Assembly (NCBI GenBank): GCA_913061475.1
Contig: CAJXUN010000046.1
Span: forward strand, 1 to 36,717
DNA: 36,717 nt
Reading direction: 5' to 3'
Source: an uncultured Colwellia sp.
GTDB lineage: Bacteria > Pseudomonadota > Gammaproteobacteria > Enterobacterales > Alteromonadaceae
Part shown: one piece after another, positions 7,072 through 14,938 of the stretch
How positions within the stretch are numbered: the first letter of the stretch is position 1
Layout of the letters: every line of letters starts with the position of its first letter
The notes under the pieces: generated by a model
The model's database searches: none
The model's input: only the letters and a program-made list of their open reading frames with translations
What the model was told of the DNA's origin: nothing
Position numbers and translations under genes: made by a program

Positions 7072-8408
7072 TGGCCGTTAAGTTCAAAATGGTATACGCG
7101 GACGAAATGAAGAAACGTGGCTTAGAACATATGCTTCAACCAACATCTAATTCAAATGCCGAGCTTGTTCCTAATCAAACTGAAACTGAATCATCACAAG
7201 TAACTATTGCAAATATCCCATCGCTTGGTGAAATTCCGCCCCAAAATTTGGGTATGAGAACAATACCTAACGACTTTAACCCCGCGGATATTCCCCCGCG
7301 AAATTGGATCATAAACAAATATATTCAAGGTAATTACATAACACTTATAGCCGCCGCTGGTGCAACGGGTAAGTCTATATTTACATTAACTTTGGCCGTA
7401 TCTGTAGCACTCGGTAAAGATTTACTCGATATAGGAACTACCGTGCAAGGTAATGTGCTTGTAATCAATAATGAAGATGATGACGTTGAATTAGATCGCA
7501 GGTTAGCTGGGATTTTTAACCTTTATCGGATTAGAAACCATGAAGTCAATAATAGGCTTTTTTTGAAAAGTGGTTATGGTAAACGTATTACGATTAGTAC
7601 TAAGAATGGGCAAACGATGATTAGGTCGCCTGACGTAGATAAAATAATAGCCGAGATTAAGCGTTGTGACATTAAGGTTCTGATTATTGACCCATTTGTT
7701 AGTACCCACCAAGAGCAAGAGAATGACAATTCAGCACTTGATGAAGTAATGAGTTACTACCGACAAATTGCGAGTGAAACAGGTGTGGCGATTGTACTTG
7801 TTCACCATACTAGAAAAAATGGTGATGAATCCGATAGGTTCGCGGGGGATGTAGATTCAATGAGAGGTGCAAGCTCGACTAAGGATGCAGCAAGACTGTG
7901 CTTCACGTTATCTAAAATGAGTGAAAAGTCAGCTGATAAGTATGGTATTGATTGGCGCGAACGTCACCAGTTAATACGTTTAGATGATGCAAAAAACAAC
8001 TTCACTTTAAACGCAGGTAAGCCTCGGTGGTTAAAGCTAGAAAGTGTTCGCATTGCCAATGGTGAATGGCTAGGTGTACCTAGGCCTTATAATTTACCTG
8101 AGCCCGCAACCTCTCAAAAGGCTACAGCAGAATCAAAAGAGCATACCATTTTTAGCTATATCGTTCGTGGGGTACTTGCATTAAATGGTAATGAAGGTGG
8201 TGCTGTAATTCGCCCTGAGCTTAAAAAGCAATTGTTAAAGGAAACCGATAATGAGAAATCAAAAATCGATAAAGACTTAAAAACATTGCCGAACGGTTCA
8301 TCAAAAGCTAGACGGGTGAAAGTTGACGGTACGTTTTATCGTATTTATCAAGTCGATGGTACACATGCCAAGGCAGCTAAGACTATTTATGTGATTGTTG
8401 ATCAATAG
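7071..8408 (+). CDS. RepA-like AAA ATPase (replicative helicase type)
   Basis: This 445-residue protein has a variable N-terminus (1-65), then a RecA-fold ATPase of the AAA_25/RepA type. Walker A is AAAGATGKS (94-102), a NNEDDD segment follows, and Walker B is KVLIIDPFVS (about 201-210). A VLVHHTRK sensor-like motif comes next. RepA of RSF1010 and relatives are hexameric helicases that unwind mobile-element origins. The C-terminal 90 residues look like a winged-helix DNA-binding region. ATG overlaps the primase stop (TAATG), so translation is coupled. The TACCC-rich region directly downstream may be its origin. Confidence 0.87.
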   Translation: MAVKFKMVYADEMKKRGLEHMLQPTSNSNAELVPNQTETESSQVTIANIPSLGEIPPQNLGMRTIPNDFNPADIPPRNWIINKYIQGNYITLIAAAGATGKSIFTLTLAVSVALGKDLLDIGTTVQGNVLVINNEDDDVELDRRLAGIFNLYRIRNHEVNNRLFLKSGYGKRITISTKNGQTMIRSPDVDKIIAEIKRCDIKVLIIDPFVSTHQEQENDNSALDEVMSYYRQIASETGVAIVLVHHTRKNGDESDRFAGDVDSMRGASSTKDAARLCFTLSKMSEKSADKYGIDWRERHQLIRLDDAKNNFTLNAGKPRWLKLESVRIANGEWLGVPRPYNLPEPATSQKATAESKEHTIFSYIVRGVLALNGNEGGAVIRPELKKQLLKETDNEKSKIDKDLKTLPNGSSKARRVKVDGTFYRIYQVDGTHAKAAKTIYVIVDQ

Positions 8409-8410
8409 AT

Positions 8411-8600
8411 ACCCAGTTACCCGTATTTAACCCAATTATATGCGGGTAACGTGTTTTTATTGGCCTAGGGGATAGTTTACCCGCTTACCCACTAAAAATA
8501 CAGGGTAAGCCCGTGAAACATACCGTGAAACCACTGTGGATGCTGAATACCCACGTACCCACTTACCCGTCTACTACGTAGATGAGCCTAAGGTGGGTAC
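8411..8600. repeat. TACCC/GGGTA motif cluster, candidate replication origin
   Basis: At least eight TACCC or GGGTA motifs fall in 190 bases on both strands. They include GTTACCCG (8416-8423) facing CGGGTAAC (8443-8450), TTTACCCG (8476-8483), CTTACCC (8484-8490), GGGTAAG (8503-8509), TACCCAC (8548-8554), a second TACCCAC just after it, CTTACCCG (8562-8569) and GTGGGTAC (8593-8600). The gap 8409-8665 has no convincing gene. Position beside the primase and helicase genes suggests iterons of an origin, or operators for terS. Which of these it is cannot be told from sequence. Confidence 0.6.
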
Positions 8601-8665
8601 GGCTCAACTGCCGTAGTACATGAATAATAAGAGTATCAAATGAATATTGAAAGTAGAGGTGGACC

Positions 8666-9124
8666 ATGCAAGAGTTAAACACTAAACAAACGCGTTTTGT
8701 TGAAGAATTTACGGTTGATTTTAACGCGAGTCAGGCAGCCGTTCGCGCTGGTTATTCTGAAAAGTCATCTCGTGCTATTGGTTGTGAGTTGTTGACAATA
8801 CCTAACATCAAAAAGGCAATCCAAACACGCGTTAAAGAGCTATCTAATGATGCTTTAGTTAACCGAGAACTCATTATTAGTGGTTTGCTAGCTGAAGCGA
8901 TGAACTATGGCGATAAGAGCTCACATGCCGCGAGGGTCAGTGCTTGGTCACAGCTTGCCAAAGTGTCGGGACTTAACATAGAAAGCAAGCCTCATGATGA
9001 CGTTCAGCAGTTATTGCGAGATATTACCGCGAACAATGCGGCGACTCGCAATGGTTTGCTACCTAAAGATAACATACCTCAGTACCAGCTCGATGCATTA
9101 AGGGCGAATGTTGATGACTATTAA
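8666..9124 (+). CDS. Phage terminase small subunit (TerS)
   Basis: This 152-residue protein matches the Terminase_2 family at its N-terminus: LNTKQTRFVEEFTVDFNASQ (4-23), then AAVRAGYSEKSSRAIGCELL, a helix-turn-helix that recognises pac/cos DNA, followed by a helical oligomerisation part. AGAGGTGG precedes the ATG. There is no large subunit, portal or capsid gene in the island. In PICIs a lone TerS redirects a helper phage's packaging machine to satellite DNA, which is the likely role here. It ends the rightward replication/packaging core and is followed by a C/G-rich hairpin at 9138-9176. Confidence 0.88.
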   Translation: MQELNTKQTRFVEEFTVDFNASQAAVRAGYSEKSSRAIGCELLTIPNIKKAIQTRVKELSNDALVNRELIISGLLAEAMNYGDKSSHAARVSAWSQLAKVSGLNIESKPHDDVQQLLRDITANNAATRNGLLPKDNIPQYQLDALRANVDDY

Positions 9125-9137
9125 AAACTAAGTATTA

Positions 9138-9176
9138 CCCCCCCCCATGGACCAAATTCAAGAACATGGCGGGGGG
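9138..9176 (+). terminator. C/G-rich hairpin after terS
   Basis: Twelve-base arms (9138-9149 and 9165-9176) pair with one mismatch around a 15-base loop; the arms are a C run ending in CATG and CATGG followed by a G run. It lies 13 bases after the terS stop. There is no clear T run, so it may be a weak terminator or a 3' stabilising hairpin. Confidence 0.55.
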
Positions 9177-9398
9177 CATTTATATATACGAAGGGATAAT
9201 TCTAAGTAATTGTGCTATTTATTAACGTCCCGCCTAACTGGTTGATTAGTGATGGTTTCTTTTACAGTGAAAATCATGGTACTAACTTAAGCCTCTGATA
9301 AATGGTGGTTTCATTTTTGGTGTGATTTTTGCTTATGGGTTTTGTGTAATACAATTTATTATTTCACTTGACTAAATTTAAATAAAAAGGAACTTTAA

Positions 9399-9962
9399 AT
9401 GAAAATTTTACCAACGCTTGCCGCCGCTGCTTTTACCCTTATGAGTTTTGGATCAAACGCGAGCATGATTTACACCTTTGACGTTTCTGACACTTCAACC
9501 TCTGGTTTTGGTGGGGGTAATTTTATCGGTGTTTCTTACATCATACAGTTTAAAGACGGCGTTAATTATAACAACGTTCAAGCAAGCGACATATATAACT
9601 TTGGCTTTGTCTCACCAACAAATAGCGGTTCTACTTCTGACTTTTATACCACTTCTACTGTTCATCGACTATTTTCATTAGTGGGCGGCAATGTGTTTTT
9701 AAATGTTGGCAAAGCAATTGATGATCGCAGTAGCTTGCTTCATGCAACTTTTAATAACATGACTTTACTAGCGGGGCAAGAGGAGCATCACGGATTGTAC
9801 TTTAGGGATGAATTCGGCGTACATAATACGGCCTATGAGTCACCGACTACCGTAAGTATGTCTTTTGCTGGTGTTGGTGTAGAAGTGCCAGAGCCGTCAA
9901 CACTCGCTATCTTAGGTTTAGGTATTATGGGCTTAGTATCACGCCGATTTAAAAAACAATAG
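9399..9962 (+). CDS. PEP-CTERM sorting-domain protein
   Basis: This 187-residue exported protein has a signal peptide (about 1-21, ending SNA), a glycine- and threonine-rich beta-type body, and a classic PEP-CTERM tail. The tail has VPEPST (163-168), a hydrophobic helix ILGLGIMGLVS and a basic end RRFKKQ. Such proteins are cut and anchored or secreted by exosortase (EpsH/XrtA) and are linked to exopolysaccharide and floc formation. AAGGAA precedes the ATG. No exosortase gene is in the window, so it must rely on a host system elsewhere. Its presence in a satellite-like island is unusual. The body gives no further functional clue. Confidence 0.88.
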   Translation: MKILPTLAAAAFTLMSFGSNASMIYTFDVSDTSTSGFGGGNFIGVSYIIQFKDGVNYNNVQASDIYNFGFVSPTNSGSTSDFYTTSTVHRLFSLVGGNVFLNVGKAIDDRSSLLHATFNNMTLLAGQEEHHGLYFRDEFGVHNTAYESPTTVSMSFAGVGVEVPEPSTLAILGLGIMGLVSRRFKKQ

Positions 9963-9990
9963 CGAATAGCTTCATTTTAAACATGATGTT

Positions 9991-10015
9991 AAAGCACCTT
10001 AACCGGTGCTTTTTT
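9991..10015 (+). terminator. Rho-independent terminator after the PEP-CTERM gene
   Basis: AAAGCACC and GGTGCTTT arms enclose a six-base loop, followed by a T run. The stop of the small minus-strand gene at 9999 lies inside it, so it probably serves both directions. Confidence 0.85.
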
Positions 10016-10193
10016 GTTGGTGTTCGTTAATTGGCAGTGGAAGTAGGGCGTGACCACTTAGTAGGTTGAACTCAACAGTGTCATTCCAAAGTGACAACAA
10101 TAAGCTTAACTCATTAAGTTCCTTAACTGACGCGACTTGATTATGTGCTTTTTCAGCTAGAACGTTGAGCCGGTCGGAACCTTGGTTAATCAT
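9999..10193 (-). CDS. Small hypothetical protein
   Basis: This protein of about 64 residues is mainly helical and soluble, starting MINQGSDRLNVLAEKAHNQV and ending in a polar tail. I do not recognise it. The longer start at 10199 leaves only two bases after the GGAAG ribosome site, whereas ATG 10193 has six, so I chose 10193. It shares a terminator with the convergent PEP-CTERM gene and probably forms a leftward unit with the membrane protein at 10275-10649, 81 bases upstream. Confidence 0.5.
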   Translation of the reverse strand: MINQGSDRLNVLAEKAHNQVASVKELNELSLLLSLWNDTVEFNLLSGHALLPLPINEHQQKSTG

Positions 10194-10274
10194 ATTCATC
10201 TTCCGTGATTATAGTGCTTACTTAAGCTTAGACGATAAACAGTTATATGCAGACAGGTTATTTAACAAAACTCA

Positions 10275-10649
10275 CTAATAAATAGTAATACTCGTTAGTG
10301 AAAACAGCCCTATAAGCCCTAAAGTTATCGATATAATACCAACACCTAATGCAACGTCTAAACTATTATCCATGCCTTCAATAGCACGCTGAATTGTTTC
10401 TAATTCATCACCGGTATAGTCATCACTTATACGCTTATACATAAGCTCTAATGACACTTTTCGGCTTTTCAAAGACTCATAAAGTAAAGCCATGACGAAA
10501 GTAAAAATTAGAAATATTAATGGCATCACATGAAATATAGTCATGTCAAACGTCGAGGCTAAAAAGTTACCACTAAAAAATAGCATTATAAACAAAATAG
10601 CAATTATACCAGTGCCCAAACGCTTTGCTCTTGTTATGATTTCGTCCAT
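10275..10649 (-). CDS. Small membrane protein of unknown function
   Basis: This 124-residue protein has three hydrophobic segments (about 13-32, 39-59 and 101-122). Between the second and third is an amphipathic cytoplasmic or periplasmic stretch with SRKVSLELMYKRISDDYTGDE. GAGGTG seven bases upstream supports the ATG. I do not recognise the family. It is divergent from hsdR across a 207-base region with an inverted repeat. Possibilities include an accessory defence membrane protein or a passenger; the sequence does not decide. Confidence 0.7.
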   Translation of the reverse strand: MDEIITRAKRLGTGIIAILFIMLFFSGNFLASTFDMTIFHVMPLIFLIFTFVMALLYESLKSRKVSLELMYKRISDDYTGDELETIQRAIEGMDNSLDVALGVGIISITLGLIGLFSLTSITIY

Positions 10650-10736
10650 GTATCACCTCTTATTATCTGTAAATAGCCATTAATAGTTTGCACTGCCAAT
10701 GGTTTGTTTTTTGCACACTACTCCAAACTTTAAAAT

Positions 10737-10759
10737 TCAGTCAATAACTTAGTGACTGA
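10737..10759. promoter_or_regulatory. Inverted repeat in the hsdR upstream region
   Basis: TCAGTCA (10737-10743) and TGACTGA (10753-10759) are perfect seven-base arms nine bases apart, in the divergent region between the membrane protein and hsdR. TATAAT (10766-10771) follows closely, so the repeat would overlap the -35 region of that promoter. It is a candidate operator; no matching regulator gene is adjacent. Confidence 0.5.
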
Positions 10760-10856
10760 TTGTCTTATAATTTATTTCAAATCAGTTGACAAAAAATAAC
10801 AATAACTGCACCTTATATGTTGCATAATGGACACGCCGACGTTGTAAGGGACTACC

Positions 10857-13295
10857 ATGGACAAAAGAAAGCTTAGCGAAACAGATATAATCACAAAATT
10901 TATCATGCCAGCGGTGAAAAATGCCGGTTGGAATGTTATGACGCAAATTCGCCAAGAGGTGAAGTTACGTGATGGCAAAGTGATTGTTCGTGGCCAGCTT
11001 GGTGTTCGCAAAACGGTAAAGTCGGCTGACATTGTGCTTTATCTTAAGCCTAATATTCCACTGGCTGTCATTGAAGCTAAAGCGAATAAGCATGAAATAG
11101 GTAAGGGCATGCAACAAGGGCTTGATTATGCTCGCTTGCTTGAGGTGCCTTTTGTCTTTGCCTCTAATGGCGATGGCTTTGTCTTTCATGACAAAACTAA
11201 CCCAATGATGCTTGAATCAGAAATACAATTATCCGACTTTCCAAGCCCTGAACGACTTTGGCAAAAATACTGCGCCTATCGTGAATTTAAAGCCGAACAG
11301 CTGCCATTAATAACTCAAAGCTATCACGATGATGGTAGTGGCAAAGCACCGCGCTATTATCAACTACAGGCGATTAATAAGACCATTGAAGCGGTATCGC
11401 AAGGTAAAAACCGTATGTTGTTGGTGATGGCAACCGGCACTGGTAAAACCTATACCGCCTTTCAAATTATTTGGCGCTTATGGAAGTCACGGCAGAAAAA
11501 GCGCATTTTGTTTTTAGCCGATAGAAACATACTGGTCGATCAAACCCGTATTAATGACTTTCAGCCATTCGGTCAAGCCATGACCAAAGTAACAGGTCGT
11601 AAAGTAGATCCTGCTTACGAAATTCATCTTGCCCTTTATCAAGCGCTAACTGGGCCAGAAGAAAGTCAGAAAGCCTTTAAACAAGTAGACCCAGATTTTT
11701 TTGACTTGATCATCATTGACGAGTGCCACCGTGGTAGCGCCGCAGATGACAGCGCATGGCGAGAAATTCTTGAGTATTTTAGTTCTGCCACGCAAATAGG
11801 CTTAACCGCTACGCCAAAAGAAACAGACGAAGTATCTAACATCGACTACTTTGGCGAGCCGGTTTATACCTACTCACTTAAAGAAGGCATAGAAGACGGC
11901 TTTTTATCGCCATATAAAGTGGTGCGCGTTGACCTTGATATTGACCTACAAGGCTGGCGACCTGAAAAAGATCAAACTGATGATAACGGTGAATTAATTG
12001 ATGACCGTATCTACAATATTAAAGACTTTGATCGCACTATCGTGATCAAAAATCGCACCGACCTTGTCGCGCAAACCATTACCAGCTACTTACAACGCAC
12101 CGACCCCATGGCCAAAACCATTGTCTTTTGTAATGACATTGACCATGCCGAGCGTATGCGTCGAGCTCTGATAAATTTAAACCCTGAACAAGTGGCGAAA
12201 AATGATAAGTACGTGATGAAAATCACCGGCGATGATGAAATAGGCAAGGCTCAGCTAGACAATTTTATTAACCCGAAAAAAGCTTACCCTGTTATCGCCA
12301 CAACGTCAGAGCTTATGACCACAGGTGTTGATGCTAAAACCTGTAAATTGGTCGTGCTAGATCAAAACATACAGTCGATGACCAAGTTTAAGCAGATCAT
12401 TGGCCGTGGCACACGTATTGACGATAAATACGGTAAGTTATGGTTCACCATTCTCGACTTTAAAAAAGCAACGGAATTGTTTGCTGATGAACGTTTTGAC
12501 GGTATACCTGAGAAAGTCATGGTAACTAAACCAGAGGACATTATTACCGGCGAAACGGAAGACGGTAGTTTTATTGATGAGCTTAGCGATGCAAATACTG
12601 ACGCCGATGATGCAAGTACTGATGGTGCAAACGAACCTGAACAAGACTATGTTAACAGCAAAAAAGAAGGCGCTGAAATTGACAGTGACTGGGGTAATGA
12701 CGAAGAAGAAAAGCGTTTCGTTAAATTCAAAGTCTCGGGAATTGACGTTAAAAAAATGGCCGAACGAGTGCAATATTACGATACCGACGGCAAGCTTGTA
12801 ACCGAGTCATTTAAAGATTACACCCGTAACACCATTAAAAAGCAGTTTTCTTCGCTAGATGATTTTACCCGAAAGTGGCAAAATGCCGACCGCAAGCAAG
12901 CGATCATAGATGAGCTGGCCAATGAAGGGGTTATTTGGCAAGCATTAGAGCAAGACGTGAGCAAAGATTTAGACCCTTTCGATCTTATTTGCCACGTAGT
13001 TTACGACCAACCGGCGTTAACGCGAAAAGAACGTGCTGAGAGCGTTAAAAAGCGCAATTACTTTACCAAGTATTCAGATGTTGCCCAGAAGGTATTAAAT
13101 GCCTTGCTTGATGGTTATGCCGATGATGGCGTTAAAGCGATTGAAGGCAAAGACGCGTTAAAGGCTAATACTATTGTTGATTTTGGTCGACCACTCGAAA
13201 TAGCAAAAAAAGCCTTTGGTGGCAAAGATGAATATAACAATGCGATCACTGAGTTAGAAGAGTTATTGTACGAATCGCCCAACAAATCAGCATAA
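10857..13295 (+). CDS. hsdR: Type I restriction enzyme R subunit
   Basis: This 812-residue HsdR is of the EcoAI/EcoEI length class. An N-terminal PD-(D/E)xK nuclease domain shows Asp58 (SADIVL) and VIEAK (Glu73, Lys75). Two RecA-like motor domains follow: Walker A ATGTGKT (192-198), DECH box IIIDECHRG (about 285-293), LTATPKETD, and motif [12 protein letters not shown]. An acidic linker (about 570-625) precedes the C-terminal domain that binds the methylase. In the complex with HsdM and HsdS it translocates and cuts unmodified DNA. AAGGGA precedes the ATG. It is followed by hsdM after 149 bases, so it may be transcribed with or apart from it. Confidence 0.96.
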   Translation: MDKRKLSETDIITKFIMPAVKNAGWNVMTQIRQEVKLRDGKVIVRGQLGVRKTVKSADIVLYLKPNIPLAVIEAKANKHEIGKGMQQGLDYARLLEVPFVFASNGDGFVFHDKTNPMMLESEIQLSDFPSPERLWQKYCAYREFKAEQLPLITQSYHDDGSGKAPRYYQLQAINKTIEAVSQGKNRMLLVMATGTGKTYTAFQIIWRLWKSRQKKRILFLADRNILVDQTRINDFQPFGQAMTKVTGRKVDPAYEIHLALYQALTGPEESQKAFKQVDPDFFDLIIIDECHRGSAADDSAWREILEYFSSATQIGLTATPKETDEVSNIDYFGEPVYTYSLKEGIEDGFLSPYKVVRVDLDIDLQGWRPEKDQTDDNGELIDDRIYNIKDFDRTIVIKNRTDLVAQTITSYLQRTDPMAKTIVFCNDIDHAERMRRALINLNPEQVAKNDKYVMKITGDDEIGKAQLDNFINPKKAYPVIATTSELMTTGVDAKTCKLVVLDQNIQSMTKFKQIIGRGTRIDDKYGKLWFTILDFKKATELFADERFDGIPEKVMVTKPEDIITGETEDGSFIDELSDANTDADDASTDGANEPEQDYVNSKKEGAEIDSDWGNDEEEKRFVKFKVSGIDVKKMAERVQYYDTDGKLVTESFKDYTRNTIKKQFSSLDDFTRKWQNADRKQAIIDELANEGVIWQALEQDVSKDLDPFDLICHVVYDQPALTRKERAESVKKRNYFTKYSDVAQKVLNALLDGYADDGVKAIEGKDALKANTIVDFGRPLEIAKKAFGGKDEYNNAITELEELLYESPNKSA

Positions 13296-13444
13296 TGCCC
13301 TTTAAATCGAGTTAAGCAACTAAACAGATAAACGTTAATAGATACAAATAACTTAAAACAACCAAATACGAAAAGTCATGGCTAAGCTAATAGACGAATT
13401 TAGCAGCCGTGACTTCACAAAATAAATAAAACAAAGAGAAGTTC

Positions 13445-14938
13445 ATGTCAGTCAGTTCAGTAATAAAGTCCATTCAAGATATTATGCGTAAAGATGCCGG
13501 TGTTGACGGCGATGCTCAACGATTAGGGCAAATGTCTTGGTTACTGTTTTTGAAAATATTCGACGCACAAGAAGAAGAACTAGAGTTTGAACAAACGGAT
13601 TACCAATGCCCGTTACCTGAGCAATACCTTTGGCGCAATTGGGCTGCCGACAACGAAGGCATAACCGGCGACGAGCTTCTTGAATTTGTTAACGACCAAT
13701 TATTCCCAGATCTTAAAAACCTCACCGCACCTATTAAGTTAAACCCACGTGGTTATGTTGTCAAAGAAGCGTTTAGCGACGCGTTTAACTACATGAAAAA
13801 CGGCACACTACTGCGCCAAGTGATCAACAAGCTTAATGAAATTGACTTTACCGACTCAGCAGAGCGCCACCTGTTTGGTGATTTATACGAGCAAATATTA
13901 AAAGATTTACAAAGTGCCGGTAATGCGGGCGAGTTCTATACCCCTCGTGCAATTACACGCTTTATTGTTGACCGTGTGGACCCTAAGCTGGGCGAAAGTA
14001 TTATGGACCCTGCATGTGGCACTGGGGGCTTCTTAGCTTGTTCGTTTGATCATGTGAAAAACAACTATGCTAAAACCGCTGATGATCACCAAACCTTGCA
14101 ACAGCAAATTCATGGCGTTGAGAAAAAGCAATTACCGCACTTACTGTGTACCACTAACATGTTGCTACATGGCATTGAAGTACCGGTGCAAGTTAAACAC
14201 GGCAATACCTTAAACAAGCCGCTAGCAAACTGGGACGATGAGCTTGACGTTATCGTCACTAACCCTCCGTTTGGCGGCACTGAAGAAGACGGTATCGAAA
14301 AGAACTTTCCGGCCGATTTACGTACCCGCGAAACCGCTGATTTATTTTTACAGCTTATTATAGAAATATTAGCTTCTCCAAAAAACGGTAAAAACGGTGG
14401 CCGTGCAGCCGTGGTGTTACCCGACGGCACTTTGTTTGGTGAAGGCGTTAAAACCAAGATCAAAAAGTTGTTAACCGAAGAATGTAACCTACACACGATT
14501 GTACGTTTACCTAACGGCGTATTTAACCCGTATACCGGCATTAAAACCAACATACTCTTTTTCACTAAGGGCAAGCCAACCGAAAAAGTCTGGTTTTACG
14601 AACACCCGTACCCTGACGGCGTTAAAAACTACAACAAAACCAAGCCAATGAAGTTTGAAGAGTTTCAAACCGAAATTGACTGGTGGGGTAACGAGGCAGA
14701 CGGTTTTGCTTCTCGCGTTGAAACCGAACAAGCATGGCAAGTCAGCATTGACGAAATTATTGCGCGCAACTTTAACCTTGATATTAAAAACCCGCATGTT
14801 GGCGAACAAATAAGCCACGACCCACAAGAGCTATTGAATGACTACGCTAAACAACAAGCGGATATTCAAGCCTTACGCGATCAGCTTAAAAGTATTTTAG
14901 CTAATGCCTTATGTAATAAAGAGCAGGGCGCGAAATAA
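13445..14938 (+). CDS. hsdM: Type I DNA adenine methyltransferase M subunit
   Basis: This 497-residue N6-adenine methyltransferase has an HsdM N-terminal helical domain (about 5-150), the GEFYTPRAI segment (about 162-170), the SAM-binding motif DPACGTGGF (188-196) and the catalytic NPPF (273-276). With HsdS it methylates the recognition site to protect self DNA. AGAGAAG lies upstream of the ATG. The stop overlaps the hsdS start (ATAATG), so the two are translationally coupled and kept in ratio. All key motifs are intact, so it should be active. Confidence 0.96.
   Translation: MSVSSVIKSIQDIMRKDAGVDGDAQRLGQMSWLLFLKIFDAQEEELEFEQTDYQCPLPEQYLWRNWAADNEGITGDELLEFVNDQLFPDLKNLTAPIKLNPRGYVVKEAFSDAFNYMKNGTLLRQVINKLNEIDFTDSAERHLFGDLYEQILKDLQSAGNAGEFYTPRAITRFIVDRVDPKLGESIMDPACGTGGFLACSFDHVKNNYAKTADDHQTLQQQIHGVEKKQLPHLLCTTNMLLHGIEVPVQVKHGNTLNKPLANWDDELDVIVTNPPFGGTEEDGIEKNFPADLRTRETADLFLQLIIEILASPKNGKNGGRAAVVLPDGTLFGEGVKTKIKKLLTEECNLHTIVRLPNGVFNPYTGIKTNILFFTKGKPTEKVWFYEHPYPDGVKNYNKTKPMKFEEFQTEIDWWGNEADGFASRVETEQAWQVSIDEIIARNFNLDIKNPHVGEQISHDPQELLNDYAKQQADIQALRDQLKSILANALCNKEQGAK

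Noticed and set aside
9478-9681. Alternative plus-strand frame inside the PEP-CTERM gene
   Set aside because: It lies fully within a gene with signal peptide and PEP-CTERM tail in another frame.
13381-13428. Short plus-strand reading frame between hsdR and hsdM starting MAKLIDEFSSRD
   Set aside because: Only about 15 codons, no ribosome site, no known leader family; treated as non-coding spacer.
14110-14827. Overlapping minus-strand reading frames inside hsdM
   Set aside because: They are antisense shadows of a gene with all catalytic motifs intact and have no start signals.
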